Below are positions 1 to 7,326 of a stretch of 58,737 bases of DNA, in pieces. The translations under genes were made by a program, and so were the position numbers. The DNA comes from Acidobacteriota bacterium (GTDB taxonomy: Bacteria; Acidobacteriota; Terriglobia; Acidiferrales; UBA7541). Location of the stretch: NCBI GenBank assembly GCA_003224085.1, contig QHYK01000059.1:1-58737 (forward strand). The letters are read 5' to 3'. The stretch's first letter is position 1. Each line of letters starts with the position of its first letter. The notes under the pieces are model-generated. The model saw nothing but the letters and a program-made list of their open reading frames with translations. It was not told the origin of the DNA and did no database searches.

Positions 1-2
1 GG

Positions 3-53
3 AGCGTCCCGCTCGCCAAATATCTAGGTCATACAAATGTCTGCGGCAATTAA
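3..53 (+). pseudogene. Possible C-terminal tail of a tyrosine recombinase
   Basis: Reading in from the window edge, frame 3 gives a 16-residue tail containing LAKYLGHTNV before a TAA stop. The LGH triplet with a following beta-branched residue resembles the third catalytic box of phage-type integrases. The expected downstream catalytic Tyr is missing, so this would be a truncated gene end at best. The call rests on a very short match and could be chance. Confidence 0.2.
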
Positions 54-650
54 AGGAAAAAGGCAATCGGCCAACTTCTTAAACTGCAAGCGGATACGGC
101 TGGATAGGCGGACTAAAAGACGAAGCTAATCCCAAAAGTCAGCTACATCTTGTAAACTCCCGCTAGTAGGGGAGGAGTACTCTGAGACCTGACCAGTCAC
201 GAGAGTCCCTCTCACTGAATTGCGGGACGTCAGCGGGACATTGACTGGAGAGCGCGTACGGTGCCTTGATCAGGGGTGGCCTCGCTGACCTGCTAAGAGC
301 TGGGGCTAGGTCAATTCGTAGTGGCCAACTGGGCCAACTGTGGCTCGAAGCTCAGGTGGATGCCGATGCGCCAGCGATTTGAGTTCTGGAAAACGGTTCG
401 ACCTCAAATTTGCCGATCCAACGAAGCCTATCTGCCTGAAGCCATTTCCGAATGAGACTGTTTACATCGCCTCGGAGTGGCGTGGACGCGCAGACAAATG
501 TTTGATTTTGCCAGAAAAATATCACGAATACTGCGAAGGTGAGCCGCGGTATTGCGCGGGCCAGAGGGGGTATGGTAGCGTCGGCGAAATAAGGGCAGCG
601 CGCAAGGAGCGCTGCACGGTGGTAGCACGTCTTCGCCAAAGGCCAAACCA
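54..650. other. Intergenic stretch without a recognisable gene
   Basis: About 600 bases with no reading frame that resembles a known protein. The open frames here (for example 340-741 on + and several on -) are Cys/Arg-rich, have no domain-like pattern and overlap each other. No tRNA or terminator was recognised. It may hold the promoter of the following gene. Confidence 0.4.
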
Positions 651-1292
651 TTGCCGGCTGAACTGCTGCGCGTCAACCCAATCAACCCGGAACCGGAAAC
701 GCTGCGGTATGCGGCGAACTTCCTCTCGCGCGGAAGTGTGATCGCGATACCTACAGACACGTTTTATGGGCTGGCGGCGGACCCGTTTAATCTGGCGGCG
801 GTGGACGAAATTTACCGCGTGAAGGGGCGGCCCGAGGCGCGGGCACTTCCGATCCTGGTGAACTCGATCGAGCAGGCGGTGGCGCTTTCGCGGGGAACGC
901 CGGGAAGCTTTTTGCGGCTGGCGCAGAAGTTTTGGCCGGGGGCGCTGACGATTGTGGTGAACGCCGCGCACAAGATTCCGCTGAAGGTGACGGCGGGAAC
1001 GGGGCGCGTGGCTTTGCGCTGGCCGCGGAGCGAAGTCGTGCGGTGCTTGATTGAAGAGTTCGAAGGGCCGGTGACGGGAACGAGCGCGAACATCTCGGGA
1101 TTTTCTTCTTGCGCGAGCGCGGCGCAGGTGATGAAGCAACTCGGCTCGCGCGTGCCGCTAGTTTTGGATGCGGGAGAGACGGGCGCGACGCTGCCGTCCA
1201 CGATCGTGGAATTGAATGGGGACGCGTGGAGGATCGGGAGAGAGGGTGCGATTCCAGTGGAAGACATTGAGAAGGCCATGAAGGAGAAGTGA
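651..1292 (+). CDS. tsaC: Threonylcarbamoyl-AMP synthase (Sua5/YrdC/TsaC family)
   Basis: A 213-residue YrdC-fold protein. The family makes threonylcarbamoyl-AMP from Thr, bicarbonate and ATP for the t6A37 modification of ANN-decoding tRNAs in the cytoplasm. Visible signatures are the N-terminal substrate pocket IPTDTFYGLAADPF (about residues 34-47), the K-x-R motif VKGRPEARALP (59-69), FWPGALTIVV (93-102), and the C-terminal GTSANISG plus LPSTIVEL. The length fits the single-domain TsaC type rather than long Sua5. It opens with TTG, with no clear ribosome-binding site, so the start may be slightly different. It stands alone; the next intact gene points the other way. Confidence 0.9.
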   Translation: MPAELLRVNPINPEPETLRYAANFLSRGSVIAIPTDTFYGLAADPFNLAAVDEIYRVKGRPEARALPILVNSIEQAVALSRGTPGSFLRLAQKFWPGALTIVVNAAHKIPLKVTAGTGRVALRWPRSEVVRCLIEEFEGPVTGTSANISGFSSCASAAQVMKQLGSRVPLVLDAGETGATLPSTIVELNGDAWRIGREGAIPVEDIEKAMKEK

Positions 1293-1298
1293 CGAGCT

Positions 1299-1442
1299 TT
1301 GCGCCGTAAAATCCTCCAGGATCTTGCCAACGTCTTTTGCCAGCGTTTCGTCGATCTACCCGCCGGTTACGACCTCGCCGCATTCGGGCGGCATGGTTCC
1401 GGCCTCTACCAAACGGACATTCTAAGCGGGGTGCCCGCTTGA
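1299..1442 (+). pseudogene. Short gene relic downstream of tsaC
   Basis: A TTG-initiated frame of 47 codons (MRRKILQDLANVFCQRF...) has the look of real coding sequence and starts 7 bases after tsaC. It ends at TGA (1440-1442), but a coding-like continuation in a shifted frame follows (LDGKPIWYYVQRYGNLP, about 1438-1490). The parsimonious reading is a small decayed gene with one frameshift. I do not know the family; the N-terminal pattern resembles small uncharacterised acidobacterial proteins, which I recall only loosely. Confidence 0.35.
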
Positions 1443-1486
1443 CGGCAAACCAATCTGGTATTACGTCCAGCGATACGGAAATCTTC

Positions 1487-3184
1487 CTACTTGCGCGGAG
1501 TCTGTGTCGGGTGGATCGTAGCGAGGAAGCTGTAGTCGCCGCGGGAGGAAGGGTCGAAGGGGCCGAGTGCGCGCCGGTGGACGGAAACGACATCGTTGAA
1601 CCATAGCGGCAAGTAGGGAAGATCGTCCGCAAGAATTTTTTGGACTTCGCTGCACAGGGCTTTGCGTTTTTCCTGATTCATTTCCACACGAATCTGATCG
1701 GTGAGCGCGTCGATGTGCGGGTTGCGGTAGTGTCCGCGATTGGCGCCGTCGGGCGGGAAGCGTTTCGAAGAGAAGGCGAATTCGAAGAAATCGGGATCGG
1801 TGTTGGCTCCGACCCAGCGCTGATAAGTGAGCTGAAAGTTTCCGCGGCTGACATCGGAAAAAAGAGTGGCGAGTTCGAGCGGGCGGACTTCGAGTTCGAT
1901 GCCGGCGCGGCGCCATTGTTCTTGGAGTGCGGCGCCGAGGATGCGAGCGCGCTCATCGGTGGAACATTTCAAAGTCAGGTTCAGGCGCACGCCGCCCTGC
2001 TTGCGTGGCAGACCGGCGGCTTCCAGAAGTTGTTCTGCGCGAGACGGATCATACGCGTATTGCGCCACGTTGGGCTCGAAGGCCCAATGGTCGGGAGGAA
2101 GGATGCCGGAAGCGACTTTCGCTTCGCCGTGAAGGAGATAGCGGATGAACGCTTCGCGGTCGGTGGCGAAAGCCAGCGCCTGGCGGACTTCGCGGCGCGA
2201 AAGAAGGGGGTCCTCGAAATTGAAGCTCAGGTAGTCGAGGTTGGTGCCAGGGCGGTCGGTGACTTCGAGTTCAGGGCGGCGCGCGAGGATGGGAATTATG
2301 TCGGGAGAGAGAGAACTCATTTCGATGTCGGCGGAGCCTTTGCGAAGTTCGAGCGCGCGCACGACGGCGTCTGGCACAACGCGGAAGCGAACGCGGGAAA
2401 TGAATGGCGGCGGACCTGGATCGTAACCTGGGTTGCGCTCGAGACTGGCCTCCTCATCCTGCGTTTGGCTGACAAAGCGGAACGGGCCCGAGCCGATGGG
2501 ATGGCGCGAGAAATCGGTGCCAGCGTTTGCGGGAACGATGCCGAGCGTAGGGCGAACGAGGTTGATTGGAAACGAAGCGTAGGGTTCGCTGAGATGGAAG
2601 ACGACGGTTGTGGCGTCGGGAGTGTCAATGGAAGTGAGCAAGCGGAAGGCACCGCGCTTGGGCGATTTGTTCGCGGGATGGAGGATGAAATCGAGAGTGG
2701 CTTTGACATCGGCGGAGGTGAGCGGGGTGCCATCGTGGAAGCGTGCGCCGTGGCGGAGATGAAAAACGTAAGTGAGCGGGTCGGGCGCAGACCAGGATTC
2801 GGCGAGGTCGCCACGAAGATTCATGCGATCGTCGCGGTCGAGCAGGCTCGAGAAGAGCAGGCCGTCGATGCGCTGGGATTGCGAGTCCGTGGCGAAGCGC
2901 GGATCGAGATTGGTGGGATTGGCTTCGATTAGGAAGGTCAAGGTTGAGGGATCGCGGTTCGGTTGGGAGCAGGCTGCGGCGAAACAGGCGATTGTGGCGA
3001 GGAAGAAAGTGGCGAGTGGCGAGTGGCGAACAACGAGCGAGGAAAAGAGGGAAAGAGATTTAACACAAAGGCCACAGAGATAAGAGCACCGAGAACACAG
3101 AGAAACCGGAAGAGGGATTCCTCGGTCGCCAAAGACGCAACCTCGGAATGACGGGCTTTCGCAGGACTTAGCGGGGCGGGGCAT
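1487..3184 (-). CDS. Oligopeptide-type ABC transporter substrate-binding lipoprotein (SBP_bac_5 family)
   Basis: A family-5 extracellular solute-binding protein (DppA/OppA type) that would capture peptides or similar ligands outside the inner membrane. Seen: a hydrophobic stretch ending in the lipobox FAAAC, then the family hallmarks NPTNLDPRFATDSQSQ, LAESW, FHDGTPLTSADV and FEDPLLSRREVRQALA. No permease or ATPase gene is adjacent, so it is an orphan component here. The start is uncertain: the only in-frame ATG before the signal peptide is at 3184, 17 bases inside anmK, and the intervening residues are encoded by a dispersed repeat. The true mature protein begins at the lipobox Cys (around 2972). 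Confidence 0.8.
   Translation of the reverse strand: MPRPAKSCESPSFRGCVFGDRGIPLPVSLCSRCSYLCGLCVKSLSLFSSLVVRHSPLATFFLATIACFAAACSQPNRDPSTLTFLIEANPTNLDPRFATDSQSQRIDGLLFSSLLDRDDRMNLRGDLAESWSAPDPLTYVFHLRHGARFHDGTPLTSADVKATLDFILHPANKSPKRGAFRLLTSIDTPDATTVVFHLSEPYASFPINLVRPTLGIVPANAGTDFSRHPIGSGPFRFVSQTQDEEASLERNPGYDPGPPPFISRVRFRVVPDAVVRALELRKGSADIEMSSLSPDIIPILARRPELEVTDRPGTNLDYLSFNFEDPLLSRREVRQALAFATDREAFIRYLLHGEAKVASGILPPDHWAFEPNVAQYAYDPSRAEQLLEAAGLPRKQGGVRLNLTLKCSTDERARILGAALQEQWRRAGIELEVRPLELATLFSDVSRGNFQLTYQRWVGANTDPDFFEFAFSSKRFPPDGANRGHYRNPHIDALTDQIRVEMNQEKRKALCSEVQKILADDLPYLPLWFNDVVSVHRRALGPFDPSSRGDYSFLATIHPTQTPRK
3059..3105. repeat. Dispersed CACAGAG-rich repeat, copy 1
   Basis: A stretch built from near-repeats of AACACAGAG/CCACAGAG (for example AACACAAAGGCCACAGAG and GAGAACACAGAG). 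A second copy lies at 4381-4424. Both sit just upstream of leftward genes. Such low-complexity CACAGAG elements are common in metagenomic genomes and create spurious Cys/Leu-rich peptides, as seen in the N-terminal extension of the overlapping lipoprotein frame. Confidence 0.55.
3115..3153 (-). repeat. Dispersed GTCATTCCGAGG/CGAGGAATC-type repeat, copy 1
   Basis: On the minus strand it reads GTCATTCCGAGGTTGCG and ends in GACCGAGGAATCC. The two ends are related to partly degraded copies at 18912-18966 and 55950-55998. The arms CATTCCGAGG and CGAGGAATC look like the ends of a short interspersed palindromic element. Confidence 0.5.
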
Positions 3185-4364
3185 AGGAGATTTTTCCAAG
3201 GATGGCGGGGCCGCGCGCGCCCGTTGCGGAAGGCAGATTCGCCGGGCGCTGGTGAGCTGTTTCGTAGGCAAGAAGGGCGAAGGCGAAGGCTTCCTTGGCA
3301 ACTTCGGGGATACCAAAGCTGGAAGAGGGAAGCACTCCGATGGGACGGGACGAGGAGCCCCTCAGGGCGGCGGAGAGTTGGGCGACGATGAGGGGGTTGC
3401 GCGCGCCGCCACCAGAGACGATGAGCTGATGGATTTTCGTTCTGCGAAGAACGAAGCGATGGAGCGCGTCGACGACGGAGAGCGCGGTGAAAATCGTCGC
3501 GGCGCGAATGAGGTCCGCGGGTTTGGCACGATGGCTGCGTCCGAGGCGGATTATTTTTTCGATATAGGAGCGACCGTAGTATTCGCGGCCGGTGCTTTTT
3601 GGCGGCGTGAGTTTCAGATAAGGGTCCTTCATCAGTTCGTTGAGAAGAGCGCGAATGGAACGGCCGGATTGCGCGAGGCGCGCGTCTTTGTCGAAACGCT
3701 GGTGGCCACGGGTGAAATGTTGAACGAGGGCATCAATGAGCATGTTGGCAGGGCCGGTGTCGAACGCGAAGACTTGCGAAGGTTTTGCGTCCGCGGGAAT
3801 CACGGTGATGTTGGCAATGCCGCCAAGATTGAGGGAAATGCGGCCGAGTTTGGGATGGCGGTAGAGAAGATAATCAACATACGGAACGAGTGGAGCGCCT
3901 TGGCCGCCAAGGGCCATGTCGGCGGGGCGGAAGTCGGAGACCGTCGTGATACCGGTGCGCGCAGCGATGCTGGACCCTTCGCCGATTTGCAGAGTACAGG
4001 CGGTGGGCCGGCCGAAGTAGGGGGAAGGTTGCCCCTGATGAAAAATCGTCTGGCCGTGCGAGCCAAGGAGGGAAACGCGCTTCGGGGAGATGCGGAATCG
4101 ACGGCAGGCGGCGAGAGCGGCCTCGGCGAAAATTTCTCCGAGACGGAAATTCAGCCGGCTCAGGGCGCCGGCAGAGATGGGTTGTTGATCCGCGACGCGA
4201 AGAATTTCTTTGCGCAGCTCGAGAGGAAAGCTGAAGGAAGTGTGGCCGAGCAACTTGGGGTTCAGCTGCGGCGGCGCGCCCGAGATGCGAGCGAGGGCGA
4301 CATCTATGCCATCGGCGGACGTGCCGGACATGAGGCCGAGGACCAGCATGGGCTTGGCGGTCAT
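3168..4364 (-). CDS. anmK: Anhydro-N-acetylmuramic acid kinase
   Basis: A 398-residue AnmK of normal family length. It converts 1,6-anhydroMurNAc and ATP to MurNAc-6-P during cell-wall recycling in the cytoplasm. The N-terminal phosphate loop GLMSGTSADGIDVALAR (about residues 10-26), LLGSHGQTIFHQG (98-110), the GGIANITVI stretch and FDTGPANMLID (about 200-210) are all present, as is the C-terminal VSGGGARNP. ATG start at 4364. It is followed closely by the peptide-binding lipoprotein, which would fit uptake and recycling of muropeptides, though that link is inference. No mur ligase or etherase (murQ) is nearby. Confidence 0.95.
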   Translation of the reverse strand: MTAKPMLVLGLMSGTSADGIDVALARISGAPPQLNPKLLGHTSFSFPLELRKEILRVADQQPISAGALSRLNFRLGEIFAEAALAACRRFRISPKRVSLLGSHGQTIFHQGQPSPYFGRPTACTLQIGEGSSIAARTGITTVSDFRPADMALGGQGAPLVPYVDYLLYRHPKLGRISLNLGGIANITVIPADAKPSQVFAFDTGPANMLIDALVQHFTRGHQRFDKDARLAQSGRSIRALLNELMKDPYLKLTPPKSTGREYYGRSYIEKIIRLGRSHRAKPADLIRAATIFTALSVVDALHRFVLRRTKIHQLIVSGGGARNPLIVAQLSAALRGSSSRPIGVLPSSSFGIPEVAKEAFAFALLAYETAHQRPANLPSATGARGPAILGKISYAPPR

Positions 4365-4380
4365 AAATGGTGAAAGGGAT

Positions 4381-4424
4381 TTTTAACACAGAGGGGACAG
4401 AGAACACAGAGGACACCGAGCCAG
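4381..4424. repeat. Dispersed CACAGAG-rich repeat, copy 2
   Basis: Contains TTTTAACACAGAGGGGACAG followed by AGAACACAGAGGACACCGAG, the same unit pattern as 3059-3105. It lies between the start of anmK and the end of mutS, directly upstream of the anmK start codon. Confidence 0.55.
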
Positions 4425-4479
4425 AGGGAGATAAAGAGTGAACAGGAGCTAGGGGCTAGCTTGGCTAGCTTAGCTATAG

Positions 4480-7185
4480 CTAGGAGATCTGCTTTTTGAG
4501 TTCGGCCAGGAGGTTGAGGGCGTCGAGAGGTTTCAATTGGTCGAGGTCGGCGTCGCGCAGCTTGTCGAGAACGGCGCGGTCGAGCGGCGTGAAAAGAATT
4601 TGTTGGTGGCCGTCGCTGCCGGGGGGTTCGTCGGAAACGCCGGGAGAGAGGGTTTCGCTCAGTTCGTGCTCGCTCTGCTCGTGGCGCTTCAAGACTTCGC
4701 GGGCGCGCTCGATGACGCTGCGGGGCAGGCCGGCGAGGCGGGCGACTTCGATGCCGTAACTTTTGTCGGCGCTGCCAGGCTCAACGCGGCGGAGAAAAAT
4801 GATTTCGCTGGGCGTTTCTTTCACCGAAACGTGAACATTCTTCACGCCGGGGAGAAGGTCGGCGAGTTCGGTGAGCTCGTGATAGTGGGTGGCGAAGAGC
4901 GTGCGCGCGCGAGTGTGCTTCTGGAGATGCTCGACCACAGCCCAAGCGATGGAGAGGCCGTCGAACGTGGCGGTGCCGCGGCCAACCTCATCGAGGAGGA
5001 CGAGGCTGGAAGGAGTGGCGTAATTGAGAATAGCGGCGACTTCGCTCATTTCGACCAGGAAGGTGGAACGCCCACGCGCGAGATTGTCACTCGCGCCGAT
5101 GCGCGTGAAGATTCTGTCGGTGATGGGCAGTTTCGCCTGGCGCGCAGGAACGAACGAGCCCATCTGCGCCATGAGAATGATTAGCGCGGCTTGCCGAAGA
5201 TAGGTGGATTTGCCGCCCATGTTCGGCCCGGTGATGAGGAGCAGTTGCTGGCGGCCCGGCTCGAAGCAGAGATCGTTGGGTACGAAGCGCTCGCCGCGCT
5301 GGCGAAGAAGTTCCTCGATAACCGGATGGCGGCCGCCGATGATGAGCAGTTCGCCGGTGGCATTGAATTCCGGGCAAGTGTAGCCGCGGTCGGCCGCGAG
5401 CTTCGCGAAAGCCGCGAGGACATCGAGTTGCGCGACAGCGGAGGAGGTTCGGCGCACGCGCGCAGCCTTTGCGGCCACCGAGGAGCGGACGTCGATGAAG
5501 AGCTGGCGCTCGATTTCGAGAATTCGCTCGTCGGCAGCGAGGATCTTGCGTTCGTATTCCTTCAGCTCGGCCGAAGTGAAGCGTTCCGCGTTGACGAGAG
5601 TTTGCTTGCGCTCGTAATCGGCGGGAGCGAGATGGAGGTTGGGCTTGGAAATCTCGATGTAGTAGCCAAAGACTTGATTGAAGCGGATTTTGAGCGAGCC
5701 GATGCCCGTGCGTTTGCGCTCGCGCTCTTCCATGGCTGCGATAATTTGCTTGCTGTCCTTGCTCAAGGTGCGTAGTTCGTCCAGTTCCGCGTGATAGCCG
5801 GTTCGAATGATGCCGGGCTCGGTGGCAAGAGCAGGCGGTTCGTCGGCCATGGCGCGTTCGAGGCGTTCGCGAACGTCGGCAAGCTCGTCAATTTCCCCGT
5901 GAAGGTGGCGAAGGAGGTCGCTGCCGCCGACAGGGGGCGGGGTGACGAAATTTTTCAAGACTGGCAGTTGGCCAAGGGATTTGCGCAACGCGACTAGTTC
6001 GCGCGGAGTCGCAAGGCCTAGTGTGACGCGGCTGGTGAGGCGTTCGAGGTCCAGTATCCCGCGCAGCTCTTTGCGGATCTCCCCGCGCACAACCGTTTGC
6101 TGGACCAAGTGAGTCACTGCAGCGAGGCGGGCTTCGATGGCGTCGCGATCAATCAGCGGGCGCAGCAGCCAGGAGCGCAGTAGGCGCGCGCCCATTCCCG
6201 TGACTGTGACATCCACGGCCGCAATCAACGTTGTAGGGCTCGCTGGGCGGCCGGCTTCCTCGGAAAAAATCGGGGTAAGCAGCTCAAGATTGCGGACGGA
6301 AACGGGATCGAGGACGAGCGCGTCGCGATGTTCATAGTAGCCGACGCGATCCAGATGACCGAGCGCCCTGACACCGGGAGCGTCCGGTTTTTCATGGGCC
6401 TCGTCGCAACGGTCGCCGCGAGCAGCATTCTCGCGCAGGTAATGAATGATGGCGCCTGCAGCCGAAAGCGCTTGTGGGTGATCGTCGAGGCCGAAGCCGG
6501 TCAGTTCCGCAACGCCAAACTGTTCGCGCAGGATGCGCTCACCGTAGTCGCGCTGGAAGGTCCAGTCTTCGAGGCGGGACTCGATTCCGCCGGTGCCTTC
6601 GAGAAGCGAAGTCTTAGCGGTTTCGAACAGCTGTTGAGGCCGTGGAAGCAAAGTTTCGCGCGGGCGGAGCAGCTGAAGCTCGTCGCGAAGGGCTTCGTCG
6701 GCGCGCGGCCCGGAGAATTCGGTAGCCTGGAATTCGCCGGTGGAAAGATCGACGAAAGCGAGGCCAATAGGCGAGCCGGTGGGATGAGGCGCGACAGCGG
6801 CAAGAAAATTGTTCTCGCGAATATCCAATACGCCGAGGTCGGTGGCCGTACCTGGTGTGATGACGCGCACGACTTCGCGGCGAACGAGCTTCTTCCCGGG
6901 ACCGGGCTGCTCCATTTGGTCGCAGATGGCGATTTTGAAGCCGGCGCGAATTAATCTGGCAAGATAACCTTCCGCAGCGTGGTAGGGAACGCCGCACATG
7001 GGAATGGGCTGGCCCTTTTCGCGATTGCGCGAGGTGAGCGTAATCTGCAGCTCGCGCGACGCGATCATCGCGTCTTCGTAGAAAAGTTCGTAGAAATCGC
7101 CCAGACGGAAAAGCAGCAGCGCATGCGGATAGCGCGTCTTGATTGCGTGATACTGCTGCATCAGCGGTGTAGCAGGTTCGGTCAT
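4480..7185 (-). CDS. mutS: DNA mismatch repair protein MutS
   Basis: A 901-residue MutS of full length. It recognises mismatches and small loops and, with MutL, starts strand excision. Domain order is visible: the mismatch-reading N-terminus with the Phe-x-Glu element in GDFYELFYEDA (about residues 29-39), the connector, the lever and clamp region rich in charged helices, then the ABC-type ATPase with Walker A TGPNMGGKST (about 649-660), Walker B/signature region LLDEVGRGTATFDG (about 729-742) and the switch His in LFATHYHELTEL. The C-terminus keeps the helix-turn-helix dimer segment (NLLAELKKQIS). ATG start; it stands alone, with no mutL in the window. Confidence 0.97.
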   Translation of the reverse strand: MTEPATPLMQQYHAIKTRYPHALLLFRLGDFYELFYEDAMIASRELQITLTSRNREKGQPIPMCGVPYHAAEGYLARLIRAGFKIAICDQMEQPGPGKKLVRREVVRVITPGTATDLGVLDIRENNFLAAVAPHPTGSPIGLAFVDLSTGEFQATEFSGPRADEALRDELQLLRPRETLLPRPQQLFETAKTSLLEGTGGIESRLEDWTFQRDYGERILREQFGVAELTGFGLDDHPQALSAAGAIIHYLRENAARGDRCDEAHEKPDAPGVRALGHLDRVGYYEHRDALVLDPVSVRNLELLTPIFSEEAGRPASPTTLIAAVDVTVTGMGARLLRSWLLRPLIDRDAIEARLAAVTHLVQQTVVRGEIRKELRGILDLERLTSRVTLGLATPRELVALRKSLGQLPVLKNFVTPPPVGGSDLLRHLHGEIDELADVRERLERAMADEPPALATEPGIIRTGYHAELDELRTLSKDSKQIIAAMEERERKRTGIGSLKIRFNQVFGYYIEISKPNLHLAPADYERKQTLVNAERFTSAELKEYERKILAADERILEIERQLFIDVRSSVAAKAARVRRTSSAVAQLDVLAAFAKLAADRGYTCPEFNATGELLIIGGRHPVIEELLRQRGERFVPNDLCFEPGRQQLLLITGPNMGGKSTYLRQAALIILMAQMGSFVPARQAKLPITDRIFTRIGASDNLARGRSTFLVEMSEVAAILNYATPSSLVLLDEVGRGTATFDGLSIAWAVVEHLQKHTRARTLFATHYHELTELADLLPGVKNVHVSVKETPSEIIFLRRVEPGSADKSYGIEVARLAGLPRSVIERAREVLKRHEQSEHELSETLSPGVSDEPPGSDGHQQILFTPLDRAVLDKLRDADLDQLKPLDALNLLAELKKQIS

Positions 7186-7326
7186 TCTTTGGTGGTCAGG
7201 TGTTAGTCTTCAGGCTTCAGTACAGAGTCCCTAATGATGGCGTATCGGGACAAAAACGCAAGTGCTCAGATTGTGCCGAGAGCGAGCTGAAAAGCTTTAC
7301 AAATACCTCGAACAGTCGCAGCCAAC

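Noticed and set aside
1640-2932. Long open frame of 430 codons on the plus strand
   Set aside because: It is antisense to the clearly recognisable solute-binding protein gene and is Glu/Arg/Gly-rich, typical of a shadow frame in GC-rich DNA.
3252-4373. Long plus-strand frame of 373 codons
   Set aside because: Antisense to anmK, with no domain-like content.
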